A DNA stretch of 64,000 bases, taken from contig CAXAMN010013780.1 in assembly GCA_963970005.1 (NCBI GenBank), positions 62,001 to 126,000 on the forward strand. The letters are read 5' to 3'. Each line of letters starts with the position of its first letter. The first letter of the stretch is position 1. Positions 53,156 to 62,723 of the stretch are shown here, in pieces. The position numbers and the translations under genes are program-made. The notes under the pieces were generated by a model. That model was given only the letters and a program-made list of their open reading frames with translations, was not told where the DNA came from and made no database searches. This stretch comes from Durusdinium trenchii (taxonomy: Eukaryota; Sar; Dinophyceae; Suessiales; Symbiodiniaceae).

Positions 53156-53698
53156 ATGGAAGCCTGTAGCTTCACGGGAGGGCCCTGTGCACTTACTGGT
53201 AATAGTGCGTTTCGATGCTGCCTGCTGCTGCAGTGGCATGCCATTGCCGTCCCTCCCACAACGCTCTTTCCAAATGCGGGAAAAGAAGACGACAGTGATG
53301 TCGAATCGGCTTGCACAGTCTCCGAAAAACGAACCAAACTTTTTTGGAACGCTCACTCTTGGCTGCTGCTGCCTGCTGCTGACCAGAACTCCCGTGAGTC
53401 CGGGTCCAGCTCGCCAGAGCCAAGGCAAGCCGACGAACTGCCGTGGCAAAGGGTTGACCGCTCACCTGCCACTCCACAGATGGCCACCCCGGCCCTTTTT
53501 GTGTCATGGCAAGACATCGCGCAACTAAACGTTCCGGTCGAGCATGAAGCCCCAGTGGAGGACCTTCGCACTATTTTTCAAAAAGCCATCCCCATCCTCC
53601 CCACCCAACACCAAAGACAATTTCATGAATTGCAAGGCCAGGCATTCGATCGAATCCCCCACAAGGAAGGATACCAGTTGAAACTGCTGCCCCCCTAG
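53156..53698 (+). CDS. Unknown coding block upstream of the helicase remnant
   Basis: A 180-codon frame whose second half looks firmly coding (FVSWQDIAQLNVPVEHEAPV, then FQKAIPILPTQHQRQFHELQ). No domain is recognised. It may be the N-terminal part of the large multi-domain protein whose fragments follow to 60.0 kb. It may instead be the end of a separate gene, since it closes at TAG 53696-53698. Confidence 0.4.
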   Translation: MEACSFTGGPCALTGNSAFRCCLLLQWHAIAVPPTTLFPNAGKEDDSDVESACTVSEKRTKLFWNAHSWLLLPAADQNSRESGSSSPEPRQADELPWQRVDRSPATPQMATPALFVSWQDIAQLNVPVEHEAPVEDLRTIFQKAIPILPTQHQRQFHELQGQAFDRIPHKEGYQLKLLPP

Positions 53699-54412
53699 TG
53701 TTGGCCTCTATGTACGACACACATCCATGGGTCCCCTTTTGGGAGTCCATTCTTTGGCGCATGGCACAATCCCATCGGTTCTGGCTCGCCACCCCCGAAC
53801 CACCCCCACCAAGCAGGATCCAGATTAACTGTGGTGGTCCAGGTGGGGGTAGCCTGGATAGCCCAACCACTCCTACCTTTCATTGTACTCACTTGGGACG
53901 TGCGTGTACGGCCCCTCTTTGGCATAGGTATAGTGGGCAGGTCACAGAGGTTGCTGCAGGCCACACGTCAAGTTTGCATGAGCTTGCGACGCTAATGTCG
54001 TACACCACTAACCCCTGTGAAAGTTAGGATGCGGCCGCGCAGCCACCCTCTACCGTCGGACACAAGTGGTCCTGAGGCCTCCAGGCAGCTACCAGCCCAT
54101 CGCCGCGTGCCTCATGCTGCCTTTTTAAGTGGCCTGTGGTGGAAGCTCCTTTCGTTCCAGCCTGCACGAATCCTCGTGTGCTTGCCATTTTTGTCGCGCA
54201 TTGTGAACAGCACAAATGCAGCTGGGCTTTATGCCCCTACCAAGTTTCACGTAGAAGGATTTAGTGCTGGCAGCTATACAGGAGCCACTATAGTGATAGC
54301 CCTATGTGCGCTATTTCCAGAATGCCCCGTCTCGGCCACGTTGGGAGCCATTGCAATGCCTAAGGGTGTCATGGGTGCCTTGTATAGAGCTTGCCTCCCC
54401 TGGTCACTGTGA
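53698..54412 (+). pseudogene. Alpha/beta-hydrolase-like segment of a large broken gene
   Basis: Two overlapping frames carry consecutive sense: SGQVTEVAAGHTSSLHELAT (to about 54020), then APTKFHVEGFSAGSYTGATI and PECPVSATLGAIAMPKGVMG. The GFSAGS motif is a G-x-S-x-G nucleophile elbow after a predicted beta strand, as in alpha/beta hydrolases. After the next shift at about 54390, DIHLVHAEEDMLC resembles the strand carrying the catalytic acid. A catalytic His was not placed. The frame changes at 54020 and 54390 mean this copy is not translated as one protein unless unseen introns exist. Confidence 0.45.
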
Positions 54413-55330
54413 CATTCACCTAGTTCACGCGGAAGAAGACATGCTGTGTAGCTGGCACCCCAGCCCCACCGACAGAAATGTCATAGCATACCGCCTTCGT
54501 TGCACAATTGTCGCTGAGGCGGACAAATGGATGGGACCCGACAAACATAGATACTGGCACTGGTTGCACTGTAAGCTTCCCGAGGGTAGATGTCTTCTCT
54601 CCGAGCTCAAACTTAGCCACCCGGATGTCATCCCTATTCGGGACAGAATGGCAGCACCACTCCGGCTAGCATCTTGGATTCGTTTTGAAACTGTCATGAA
54701 CCAGCAGGACTGGAGCACTGCCATTGAGCAATTGGTACCCCAGATCCACCTACCGGATGCTGAGCTGCTTCGCCTGCTGCGCAACTGTGTGCCAGAGCAG
54801 GGGTTTTCGTCCATGGCAGAAGCTCAAGCGATACTCTTGCGCAACTTTCGAGTAGGTGGCAGCAAGCCTGACGCATGTGCACAATGGCTCACTGAGGTCA
54901 CGCGAGTCCTTTTCCAGCCGATCCCTTTCCGGGAAGTTTTTGTTATTCTTGCTCTCTTCTTGCCTCAATTGACGTTTGCGGAAGGTGCAAAATTGGAAGG
55001 TAGATTGTGGTATAGTCCAATCGTCAGCAGTGAAGTCTCCATGGTTTCTGTCACGCCTGTTGCCCAAGGCCTGCAGGACATGCGTGAGTACAAGATCGCT
55101 TTTGCCTCGCACTCAAGGGCAGCAGCATATTTGTCTCCCCCGACCAACCAGTTCAGAGCTTTGAGTCCCTGGCTTTGCTACCCTCTGAGCAGATCCACAT
55201 TGGCAGCCAAGTAGGAAGGGTGTACCGACTTGTGCTTCGGGAAGACAGCCAGGTCTTTGCGCTTTTGATGGTGCTACTTGATATGCCACGCAGCCTAAAA
55301 AGAGGTCCAGGCAGGGCTCCCAAGAATCAA
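54400..55330 (+). pseudogene. Middle region of the large broken gene, unknown domain
   Basis: Open from about 54400 to 55130 with good coding character (YRLRCTIVAEADKWMGPDKH, then FREVFVILALFLPQLTFAEG). A shift follows, and EQIHIGSQVGRVYRLVLRED, FALLMVLLDMPRSLKRGPG continue to about 55310. No domain is recognised. It lies between the hydrolase-like segment and the P-loop and is in the same orientation. Confidence 0.5.
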
Positions 55331-55374
55331 GGGAAGAGCTAGCAATCCGACAAAGTAGCCCGAAGTCATGGACA

Positions 55375-56037
55375 GTGGCATTCATTATCGTGCCTGAGAC
55401 CTTTGCTCCCTTGCCGACTTGTGATGAGATAGTGGTTAACACCCAGATACAATGGGGACTACCGCCCAGCTTGCAACTGCTCGAGGCCCAGACTGTCGTG
55501 CTCCCTCTCCTCAGTTTAGCTGAGGTCGGAACTACTGTCTCAGCTGACCACTTACTGCAAATGGCCACAATGCCCCTCGAGCACAAGCCGACGGCCTTGG
55601 GCATCCCTTACCCACTCCCAGTCTCCTATCAGTTTGAAGGAGCTGAAGAGCTGTTGCACAGCCTACACGCACTCTTTGGTCTGTTGGTGACGGCCGATAC
55701 CCCGCGGTATTGTCCCCAAGCCACAGGCTTTAGTCGGCAGCTATGTTCGGCAGCTGGCACGGATAGTGCCCACATCCTCTCGATTGCCCTGTCCATGGTC
55801 TCAGCTCTGCAGTCAGGCCGATCTTCGTTGGCCATTGCTGGCGTCTTTGGCGCCGGCAAGACCAGGTCGCTCACATTCCTGCTTGCCTGGTTCGCAATCA
55901 CCACGAACCTTCGCTTCGGCGTCGCCCACAAGGAAAATCCAGCAGGGAGAGCCATTACCAAACTGCTGAGCTCTCTGGACAGAACCCTCTCTTGCTTAAA
56001 GCCCCGATTGGTCTGCGCGCGAAGAATAGATGGCTGA
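55375..56037 (+). pseudogene. SF1 helicase-like segment with Walker A motif
   Basis: A 220-codon frame with a P-loop GVFGAGKTRS (codons at about 55840-55870) after a beta strand (SSLAIA), as in motif I of UPF1/DNA2-type superfamily 1 helicases. A motif-Ia-like stretch follows (LRFGVAHKENPAGRAITKLL). There is no ATG at its start. At about 55975 conserved sense breaks off. What follows on this strand is later helicase sequence, so motifs II and III are missing here; they lie inverted at 56955-57400. Confidence 0.6.
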
Positions 56038-56950
56038 TGCCACAAGCACTGCCAACTGTAGCCTGTAGCCTGCTCAAAGAAAGTGGCGAAGCCTCGCTAC
56101 TCGACCTCACGCAAGCTGCTGAAGAGGTTAGCAATAAAGCATTAGGGTCTGGATGGTACTCCCGTGAGGACTGTCCGTGCACCTTGCCTGCTGGAGCAAA
56201 TCTACAGGCTGCGTACCCAGAGCTACGGCGCATCCGGCTAGACACTCCTGAAGGTTTGATTGCTGGCCTCGGATACGCTCTGACGCGCCCGGTCATCTGT
56301 TCCAGTTTCATCAGGCAAACACGGCAGAAGAGCGCTCTGGCCTGACAGGGGTGCATCAATGGAGTATCATGCTTCCAACAAGCGCAAGGGTAGCTCAAGA
56401 AGTATATGAGCCCCTGATAGGGATCCATTACCCCATGCTCTGCAATGTGAAGAATCGCAGCTGGCACATAGGCACTGGCTCCATCCGTGCGGAGGCATGT
56501 TTGGCGACAGGGTTTCGATTTGTAAACTGGGTTCACGATGGGTCGTGTTCGGAAACTAGGGCGGCTCCGCCGCCGGTAGCGGCCAGCACGGTATACCGGC
56601 AAATTGAACAGTGGCTCCCCACCAGCAAGTAGGCTCTGAGACGAACGCAGCAGAGGCCTCTGGAGAACCCCCTGCAGCAGCGTCACCCATCGAAACGGTT
56701 GTCTCCGTGAGTGATAACGACGCAGCCCAGGCCAAGCGAACAGCTCCAACCTTGACGAGTCTAGCTGTCGCAAGTGCTGCGAAAGCTGCTGAGCGGAGAG
56801 ACTTGACAGAAGGAGCGCAGCAGGAGAAACAGAGAGCAGTACTACGGACGAAATCATCGACCTAGAGGCCAGTACTGAAGCCTTCCAAGCCCACCCAGCA
56901 AGCTCCTCCAATGACCCCAACACGATGATGGCCCCCCCAAACCGCTCCAC
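55985..56950 (+). pseudogene. Helicase C-terminal half fragments
   Basis: Continuing sense in three frames: LLKAPIGLRAKNRWLMPQAL and ALGSGWYSREDCPCTLPAG (to about 56320), then GVHQWSIMLPTSARVAQEVY and RAEACLATGFRFVNWVHDG (to 56630), then a Pro/Ala/Ser-rich linker (DEIIDLEASTEAFQAHPASS) to about 56950. Its first block follows motif III in the normal order, so it is out of order here by deletion of motifs II and III. Confidence 0.5.
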
Positions 56951-56954
56951 ACGG

Positions 56955-57400
56955 CCAGCCACCCTCTCGACAATTGCCTGCGGCGCGCTCCCTCAGGTTG
57001 TCGGCTACTCCTCCTGGGCTCTGACGGGGGTATACGAAAGAAAGGTTGCCGCGGGACTGCTGGAACAAAGGCAGACTTGAGGTCCATGTCTTGTTGGGCC
57101 TCTTCACTAATGAGGACATCAAGGCTTTCCATATGTCCTCTGAGGGGTGAGTGCATTTGCCCTTTTTGTTCCCAGATAAGACCTGTGGTGGCAACTACCA
57201 CTCTGGCGCCTGGTATGATGCCCGTGCAGTGGAACATAGCTTTATCATACTTCGCGCTGGCAGTATTGGCGATTGCTTCTTCTTTACCAACGGGTCTCAC
57301 GAAGAGGGCCTGCTGGTCCTCGTCAAGGTTCACCTGTGCCTGCGTTGGCAAAACGCTGCGCTCTTCCAGAGCCGGTGGCCTTGCGGCCTGCGCTGCATAC
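56955..57400 (-). pseudogene. Inverted helicase segment with motifs II and III
   Basis: The minus strand encodes LDEDQQALFVRPVGKEEAIA, ARVVVATTGLIWEQKGQ, then SLDVLISEEAQQDMDL (57120-57091). This is the position and form of motif II (DEAQ-type) of UPF1-like helicases. After a frameshift near 57030 it continues PRQSPGGVADNLRERAAGN, a motif-III-like PxQSPGG, down to about 56960. This is exactly the part absent from the plus-strand copy at 55975. It sits inverted inside the Pro/Ala-rich linker. Confidence 0.6.
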
Positions 57401-57477
57401 ACACCACATTGACATGTTGGCTCTTCTTGATAGATAGTAAAAACAGGGGGTTCTGGTAGAACACCTGTGAATGCCGG

Positions 57478-58958
57478 TTGTGGACAGATGTGTGCAGCTG
57501 CTCGGCGTTTAGCTGGGGGCGGAAAAGCTTGGAGCGTGAGGTCCAGCGACCGCGGGAGACTACTGTGATAAAGGAAGGAGACGAAACGAAGTCGCCTGCG
57601 TCCCCTGTTCCCTCCGGGTATACAGAAGATCGCCGAGATACCTCTGCGCGCGCAAGGACAACAGGTAAACCTCAGCTCGAGGGCAATAGTGGCCACCTGT
57701 GTGGCTGCCCTCTGTGCCTCCTGCTAAAGCAAGCTCCACTAACCTCCCCTCAAAGGAGGAGAAAAGACGCAACAGATGGGCGACGAGTTCGCCAACGGTC
57801 TCTGTGGCTCCGCCTCAAGGAGTGGGCCCGGCTGCTCGCTCGGATGACAGTCCAGCCAGCCCAACCAGCCCGGCGCACCCTGCCAGTAAGGGGGCGGTAG
57901 AGGCCCCTGCCCCCCAAGCCACTGCGCGGCCCACGCTGCAGGGGCCCCTGGCAGTTAAATCCAAGGCTGCCAAGCCGGCAGCAGCCTCGCAGGAACGGGC
58001 CCCAGCACAAGGTCTCCTCGATGCACTGCAGTCTCGGCTGCACACACCGCCAACGCCTGCGACAGGTCTGCTCAGCATCGCAGCGGCCAGGCCGCCCACA
58101 ACTGGTGCCGCCAACCCACAGATGCCAGCGGCAACCACTGAAGACCCAGGCACCCGCGCATCAACTAAGGAGGAAGTTGCTACTCAGGAAATATACCTCC
58201 AACAAGCAGATGATCAATCGGGACCAGTCGATGCTGACATCACCCAGCTAGCAGAGCAGAGAGCAATGCATATACCATATTTCGGTACCAAACGCAGTCG
58301 ATCGAACGCATTGCTCAAGCCAGTCCCCACACTGCTGAGAAACCTACAACTTTGCCTCCGGTGGTGCCCCCTGTCAGCTTATATGCAAACTTGCCGCAAG
58401 AGTGGCCTCGCACGCCTCAGTGTGCAGCTGCGTCACATTGGGGTTCTGCTGCGGGTTACCCTCTATCGCCGAGCAGCTGAACTCAACTTTCGTGGGGTCC
58501 CCTTTCGACACATACCGCGAGAAGTTCTAAGAAACATTTGCCATGACTTTAATCATATTGGTGGGGAATTGGCCAGGCGACTTGCGTCGCTTTTTGCATT
58601 CCTTAAGCCAGCCTCGGGCACTGACACACAGGAGGACCGCCTAGGACTGTCGCTATACGCAGAACCGGCCTACTGGCTCTACGGTCTCCTGTCTTTCTGT
58701 GCCAAGGCCTGTGAGTCCAAAATTGAGGAGGCACAAGGAGCCCCGGTACTGAGAGCGAAGGATGACGGAGGCAGGCGCACCAGACATAGAAGCCACAGGC
58801 CGGACCCTGGCACTAATGCAAACCGTGGTGATGTCCTTTGGGCGGAATCAAAGCCTAGGCAAACCGGACCTTCCTATACACCACCTGCACGCGTAGTTCC
58901 CAGTCCGGCTAGTGCACAAACTGGTGGAAAGAATGAAAACAGACCTAAATTTTACTGA
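57478..58958 (+). CDS. Ala/Pro-rich linker and helical domain, fragment
   Basis: A 419-codon frame (57699-58958) opens with a long Ala/Pro/Ser/Thr-rich low-complexity stretch. It then gives a folded-looking region from about residue 190 (NALLKPVPTLLRNLQLCLRW, ARLSVQLRHIGVLLRVTLYR, EPAYWLYGLLSFCAKACESK). It ends in a basic polar tail. The start is uncertain: 57478-57698 is also open in another plus frame, and no clear ATG context stands out. No family is recognised. It probably belongs to the same large gene as the helicase pieces. Confidence 0.45.
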
Positions 58959-59229
58959 TGTCACCCCAGAGGATGACACAAAATATAAGCACAATAGTGA
59001 AAGCGAAACTAACAGCCCATACATTGTTGTGGGCACCTTTGAAGGCCTGTGTCCCTCTAACACCTTTGCGAGCTTTCCTGATACGCCAAGCCTCGAAGGG
59101 GCATATGAGTATGGGCTCTTAGACGGCAATTTGGGTCAAATGGTGTCTTTTCAGGACACCTATAAAAGCACCCTGAGAATTGAAGTACCGGTTTGGCCAG
59201 AAATACGGCAAGCTGTGCTGCCCCCCTAG
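58912..59229 (+). CDS. Unknown fragment
   Basis: A 105-codon frame overlapping the previous one by a frameshift-like step (VHKLVERMKTDLNFTDVTPE, SPYIVVGTFEGLCPSNTFAS, GAYEYGLLDGNLGQMVSF). Coding character is clear; the family is unknown. It ends at TAG 59227-59229, just inside the next frame. Confidence 0.35.
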   Translation: MHKLVERMKTDLNFTDVTPEDDTKYKHNSESETNSPYIVVGTFEGLCPSNTFASFPDTPSLEGAYEYGLLDGNLGQMVSFQDTYKSTLRIEVPVWPEIRQAVLPP

Positions 59230-60023
59230 AGCCTCTGGGCATCAAGACCTCTGCCACCCTGCAAAGGGCTCCTGGCACGAACGCGGTGCCGGCCTCAAAC
59301 ATGCAAGCGCAAGACGACGAGGAAGCTGAGGAGGAAGAGGATGATAAGTATGTGGCGCCAGAGGGGCAAGGATGTTTCTCCTTCCGACAAAGCCTCTTGC
59401 TCAGAGCCAAGGACACATATGCTGCCAGGTGTACTGGCAACAAATATGAGGTTATCTCCAAATGGCTCCTCACGGGACTGGCAGTGGTCTTCTCGAGGCC
59501 GAACTGGCAGTTTCTAGCCAAAAGAGGCACTCTGACTGCCACCCCACAGCACCTCCTCCGGCGCTATTATCGAGGTGGATACCCGGCGGGCCTTGTGGAG
59601 AAAAGGGCATTGCCTTATGTGCTCCCGTGGCATAATGCCTTATCGGAGGCAGACTGGCAGCACAGGGTCGGGTGGTTCTGTCATTCCCGATATTTGCATG
59701 ATATGGATGCCCTGTATGCAGAGCGTGCATGGTCGAAGTTTGATACCTTTTACCGCACAATGGACCTCACTAACCCTATCCAAGCGATGCGATACGACCA
59801 AGCAAACAGCGAACAAGCAAAACCAGTAACACAAGTAACGCAAGCAGAGCAGGCAAAGCAGGATGAACAAGCTGAGCAAGCAACCGTACCAGCCCAACCG
59901 ACAACAACTGAGCCAAGTGTCCTGGCGGGCCCCCATCTTGCCGATAGGGTCACAGCAGCCAGTTCTGGCTCGCGATGCGTGGACAGGCATGCTACAACTG
60001 CTGCCACTGGCTCAAACCAGTGA
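59193..60023 (+). CDS. Unknown protein fragment with acidic and Gln-Ala-Glu repeats
   Basis: 277 codons including the stop. An acidic run (DDEEAEEEEDDK) is followed by a globular-looking part (YEVISKWLLTGLAVVFSRPN, WQFLAKRGTLTATPQHLLRR, WFCHSRYLHDMDALYAERAW). Then comes an EQAKPVTQVTQAEQAKQDEQ-type repeat tail. The start codon is unsure. It ends only 10 bases before the ATG of the LRR_5 gene at 60033. Confidence 0.45.
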   Translation: MARNTASCAAPLEPLGIKTSATLQRAPGTNAVPASNMQAQDDEEAEEEEDDKYVAPEGQGCFSFRQSLLLRAKDTYAARCTGNKYEVISKWLLTGLAVVFSRPNWQFLAKRGTLTATPQHLLRRYYRGGYPAGLVEKRALPYVLPWHNALSEADWQHRVGWFCHSRYLHDMDALYAERAWSKFDTFYRTMDLTNPIQAMRYDQANSEQAKPVTQVTQAEQAKQDEQAEQATVPAQPTTTEPSVLAGPHLADRVTAASSGSRCVDRHATTAATGSNQ

Positions 60024-60032
60024 CTAATTCCC

Positions 60033-61368
60033 ATGCAGCTCACCGTGCGGTTGCCTACTGCCTCATGGACAGTAAAGGCAGGAGTCAGTCACTGCCCATT
60101 GAGGCTATACACTTTAGCAGGCAAAGAAATCGAAACTATGGTCCCTATTAGCATTTACCATCATTGTGAAACGCTAGAAGACTATTTAGTAGAGCTGCTA
60201 GCCAGATGTTTTGACCTCGATACCTTTGGTTGTGAGCTCATGCTCATATCAGAAGACACCATGAGCCCGCTCAGTGACCCCATCCACGAGGAGCTTTGGG
60301 AACACAAGGGGTATCAACTGGTCATCCACACAAGTTTCAGGCAGGTACTTTCCAAAGAGCAAATTCGCAGAGATGAATATGAAGACCACCCCAAGGCCAT
60401 TTGGGTCCCTGCCAATGAATCAGGCATTCTCCCTGCCAAAGCCTTTTTTGCCCTTGCCAGACTTCGGCACGTACAAGTTGAGGTTGGCTACCACACTATA
60501 GAGCGACAGGTGTGGTGCTACTGCCACACCCTAATCATTGTTAAACTGCCAAGCACTGTAGTCACAATTGCGAATGCAGTTTTCCAAGGATGTTATGCGC
60601 TCACCACAGTTGCAATGCCAGGGTGCCTATTCCTAGGAGCCAGGCTTTTTGCAAAGTGTTGTGCCCTCGAACGGGTAGGGGTACTCATACCCACGGGGGA
60701 CCATCTCCCCATATGCGTTTGAAGGATGCGGCAAGCTTAGGCAGATAGGTCTCCCAGGGACCAAAGCCAGCGTTGATGTGCTGTCTGCAACGCCCCCCCC
60801 AGAAGGTCTGCCAACGGGGTGTTTTTATTCGGCCGGCATCCAAAGAATAGACATTATACGCTCAACCGAGTTTATTGGGCACAAGGCCTTTGCGCAATGT
60901 CAGCAATTGACTGCGATTGACTTGTCACGAACACAGGTGAGCATTCTAAGTATGCAAGTATTCTCTCATTGCCGAGCCTTAACACAGGTAACCTTGCCAT
61001 GGTGCCTCACCGAAATTCGTGCTGAGGCGTTTGAAGCCTGTGTCTTGCTATGCACAGTAGCGCTTCCACGGCAGCTTCTTAGCATTGGACACAGAGCCTT
61101 TGCCGGGTGCAGCAAACTAGTCTGCCTCACCTACCGAGGTGCTGAGGCTGATAGATGCCGCCTACAAGTGGCAGCCAGCGCCTTCGAAGGGTGTCAGGCA
61201 CTAGTTGTCCCTGAAGGAATTTGCTATCTATCGGTACGGGGTAGACAGCGCACCCAAAAATATGCAATTTGGGAGTCTCAGGAAGAAGACTTCGCACTTC
61301 TCAACCTAGGAGAACACATCCAGATGGCTGCCCGTGCAGTTGTCTCTCCCCAAGCTTGTAAACAGTAA
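60033..61368 (+). pseudogene. LRR_5 protein gene, one frameshift at a G-run
   Basis: The ATG at 60033 opens the ubiquitin-like segment (CPLRLYTLAGKEIE, LDTFGCELMLISED) and LRR_5 repeats (LRHVQVEVGYHTIERQVWCY, IVKLPSTVVTIANAVFQGCY). At CGGGGGACC (about 60697-60703) the frame shifts by one. The array continues without other damage (PYAFEGCGKLRQIGLPG, AGIQRIDIIRSTEFIGHKAF, LLSIGHRAFAGCSKLVCLTY) to a stop at 61366-61368. The C-terminus differs from its relatives (no PKWxxxLP cap). The single indel in a homopolymer could be a sequencing error, so the gene may be intact in the organism. Confidence 0.75.
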
Positions 61369-61475
61369 CAGCCACTAGCTGCAGCAGTCAAGAAACAGTC
61401 AAGCGACAACTGCAGCCTGCTGCAGACCCTTTAGGCTCAGACGGAGACACGGTGCAGGTCAGTCCACGTTCGGCC

Positions 61476-62723
61476 ATGCTCGCTGATCACATTTCAGTGT
61501 CCAGCTCGCAATGGAGCGAAGAAAGGTCAATGGTTCTCCACTTGATCCTGACCACATTGTCAGGAGAGGAAGCCCAACTGACTATTGAACTTCAAGAATT
61601 TGACCGCCTCCAGGAAATTGAAAGTGCAGTTCTGGAACAACTTCCCGAAATAGGCAGCAGCAGCACCTTCGGGTGCGAGCTGGACTTTCTCTGCTGCAAC
61701 TCACAGCAGAAGTTGGTCGATCCGATCTGGCACACCCTGCGAGACTGCAATTGCTTTACTGTCGTTGTGAGCCCTTGTCTAGTCGTAGCTGAACATAAGG
61801 GCCAAATACAAGGCGAGGCCAAAGCCCTGCGAGTCCCGTTCTACTACATTGATAGAGTCTCCCCGCAGGCCTTTTCGTATGTAGCCAAGGTCCGACATAT
61901 ACAGGTGGATGCCGGCTATCGTATCATAGGGGAGTGTGCATGGCACCATTGTCAACACCTCCAAATAGTGCATCTAGCCAGCACAGTCATCCGTCTGCAA
62001 ACGCGAGCTTTCTACCGCTGCTACGCATTGCGCAGTGTCCTTGCTTCAGGTTGTAAAGAATTTAGAACACAGGTCTTTGCTGAATGCTGCTCCCTGTTGC
62101 AAGTCGGACTCAGAAACGACACTACAAATCAACTAGCTCCACGAGCCGAGCTGAGGCCCCGCGCCTTTCATAGATGTACAGCACTGCGACAACTTGACTT
62201 CGAGCTTAGGGAGTACAATGCTAACAGTGTGACGCGGGCCTTGCCGGAGTGCTGCTTCCTGGAAGCTGGCCTAACCTCACTAATCTTGCCTTCAGATTTT
62301 ACATGGATAGGACCGGCTGCATGTGAACGCTGCCTCCAACTGCTACAAGTGGATCTCTCGCAAACAGAGATCACAGAAATTATGAACTGTGCATTTGCCC
62401 ACTGTCACCACTTGCAACACCTGAAGCTTCCGAACAAGCTGCGAAGGATCCAGCAGGAAGCCTTCCTCAAATGCGCTGCTGTGACTGAAGTCAGCGTGCC
62501 ACCAACCCTACTCTATATTGAGAGGCGGGCCTTCGCAGGATGCACGCAGCTCAATCGATTCCAACGAACAGGCAAACGAATGACTTGGCGAGGCACCTAC
62601 TCGCGAGCCAATGCGTTTTTAAGGTGCGATAACCTAGATATGCCAAAGTGGGTTCGATGGATACCGCGCAATCCAAAAGACGAGGATCAATGGGCCGATG
62701 ACTCCTTCAGAGTCCTCAACTAA
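61476..62723 (+). CDS. LRR_5 (BspA-like) repeat protein with ubiquitin-like N-terminus, intact
   Basis: The only undamaged member of the cluster: 415 codons from the ATG at 61476 to TAA. Residues about 15-95 form a ubiquitin-like segment (LHLILTTLSGEEAQLTIELQ, STFGCELDFLC). A linker follows (EHKGQIQGEAKALRVPF), and from about residue 120 to 385 there are some ten LRR_5 repeats of the I..G...F..C..L..V.LP form (RHIQVDAGYRIIGECAWHHC, RRIQQEAFLKCAAVTEVSVP, LLYIERRAFAGCTQL). The cap is ANAFLRCDNLDMPKWVRWIP. It is intronless. Location is unknown; a role in protein-protein binding is the usual inference for BspA-type arrays. An upstream GTG at 61452 is in frame, but ATG is preferred in a eukaryote. 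Confidence 0.9.
   Translation: MLADHISVSSSQWSEERSMVLHLILTTLSGEEAQLTIELQEFDRLQEIESAVLEQLPEIGSSSTFGCELDFLCCNSQQKLVDPIWHTLRDCNCFTVVVSPCLVVAEHKGQIQGEAKALRVPFYYIDRVSPQAFSYVAKVRHIQVDAGYRIIGECAWHHCQHLQIVHLASTVIRLQTRAFYRCYALRSVLASGCKEFRTQVFAECCSLLQVGLRNDTTNQLAPRAELRPRAFHRCTALRQLDFELREYNANSVTRALPECCFLEAGLTSLILPSDFTWIGPAACERCLQLLQVDLSQTEITEIMNCAFAHCHHLQHLKLPNKLRRIQQEAFLKCAAVTEVSVPPTLLYIERRAFAGCTQLNRFQRTGKRMTWRGTYSRANAFLRCDNLDMPKWVRWIPRNPKDEDQWADDSFRVLN

Noticed and set aside
57400..57696. N-terminal third of a 280-codon minus-strand frame
   Set aside because: It lacks helicase similarity and overlaps plus-strand linker sequence; only 57400 to 56955 is supported.
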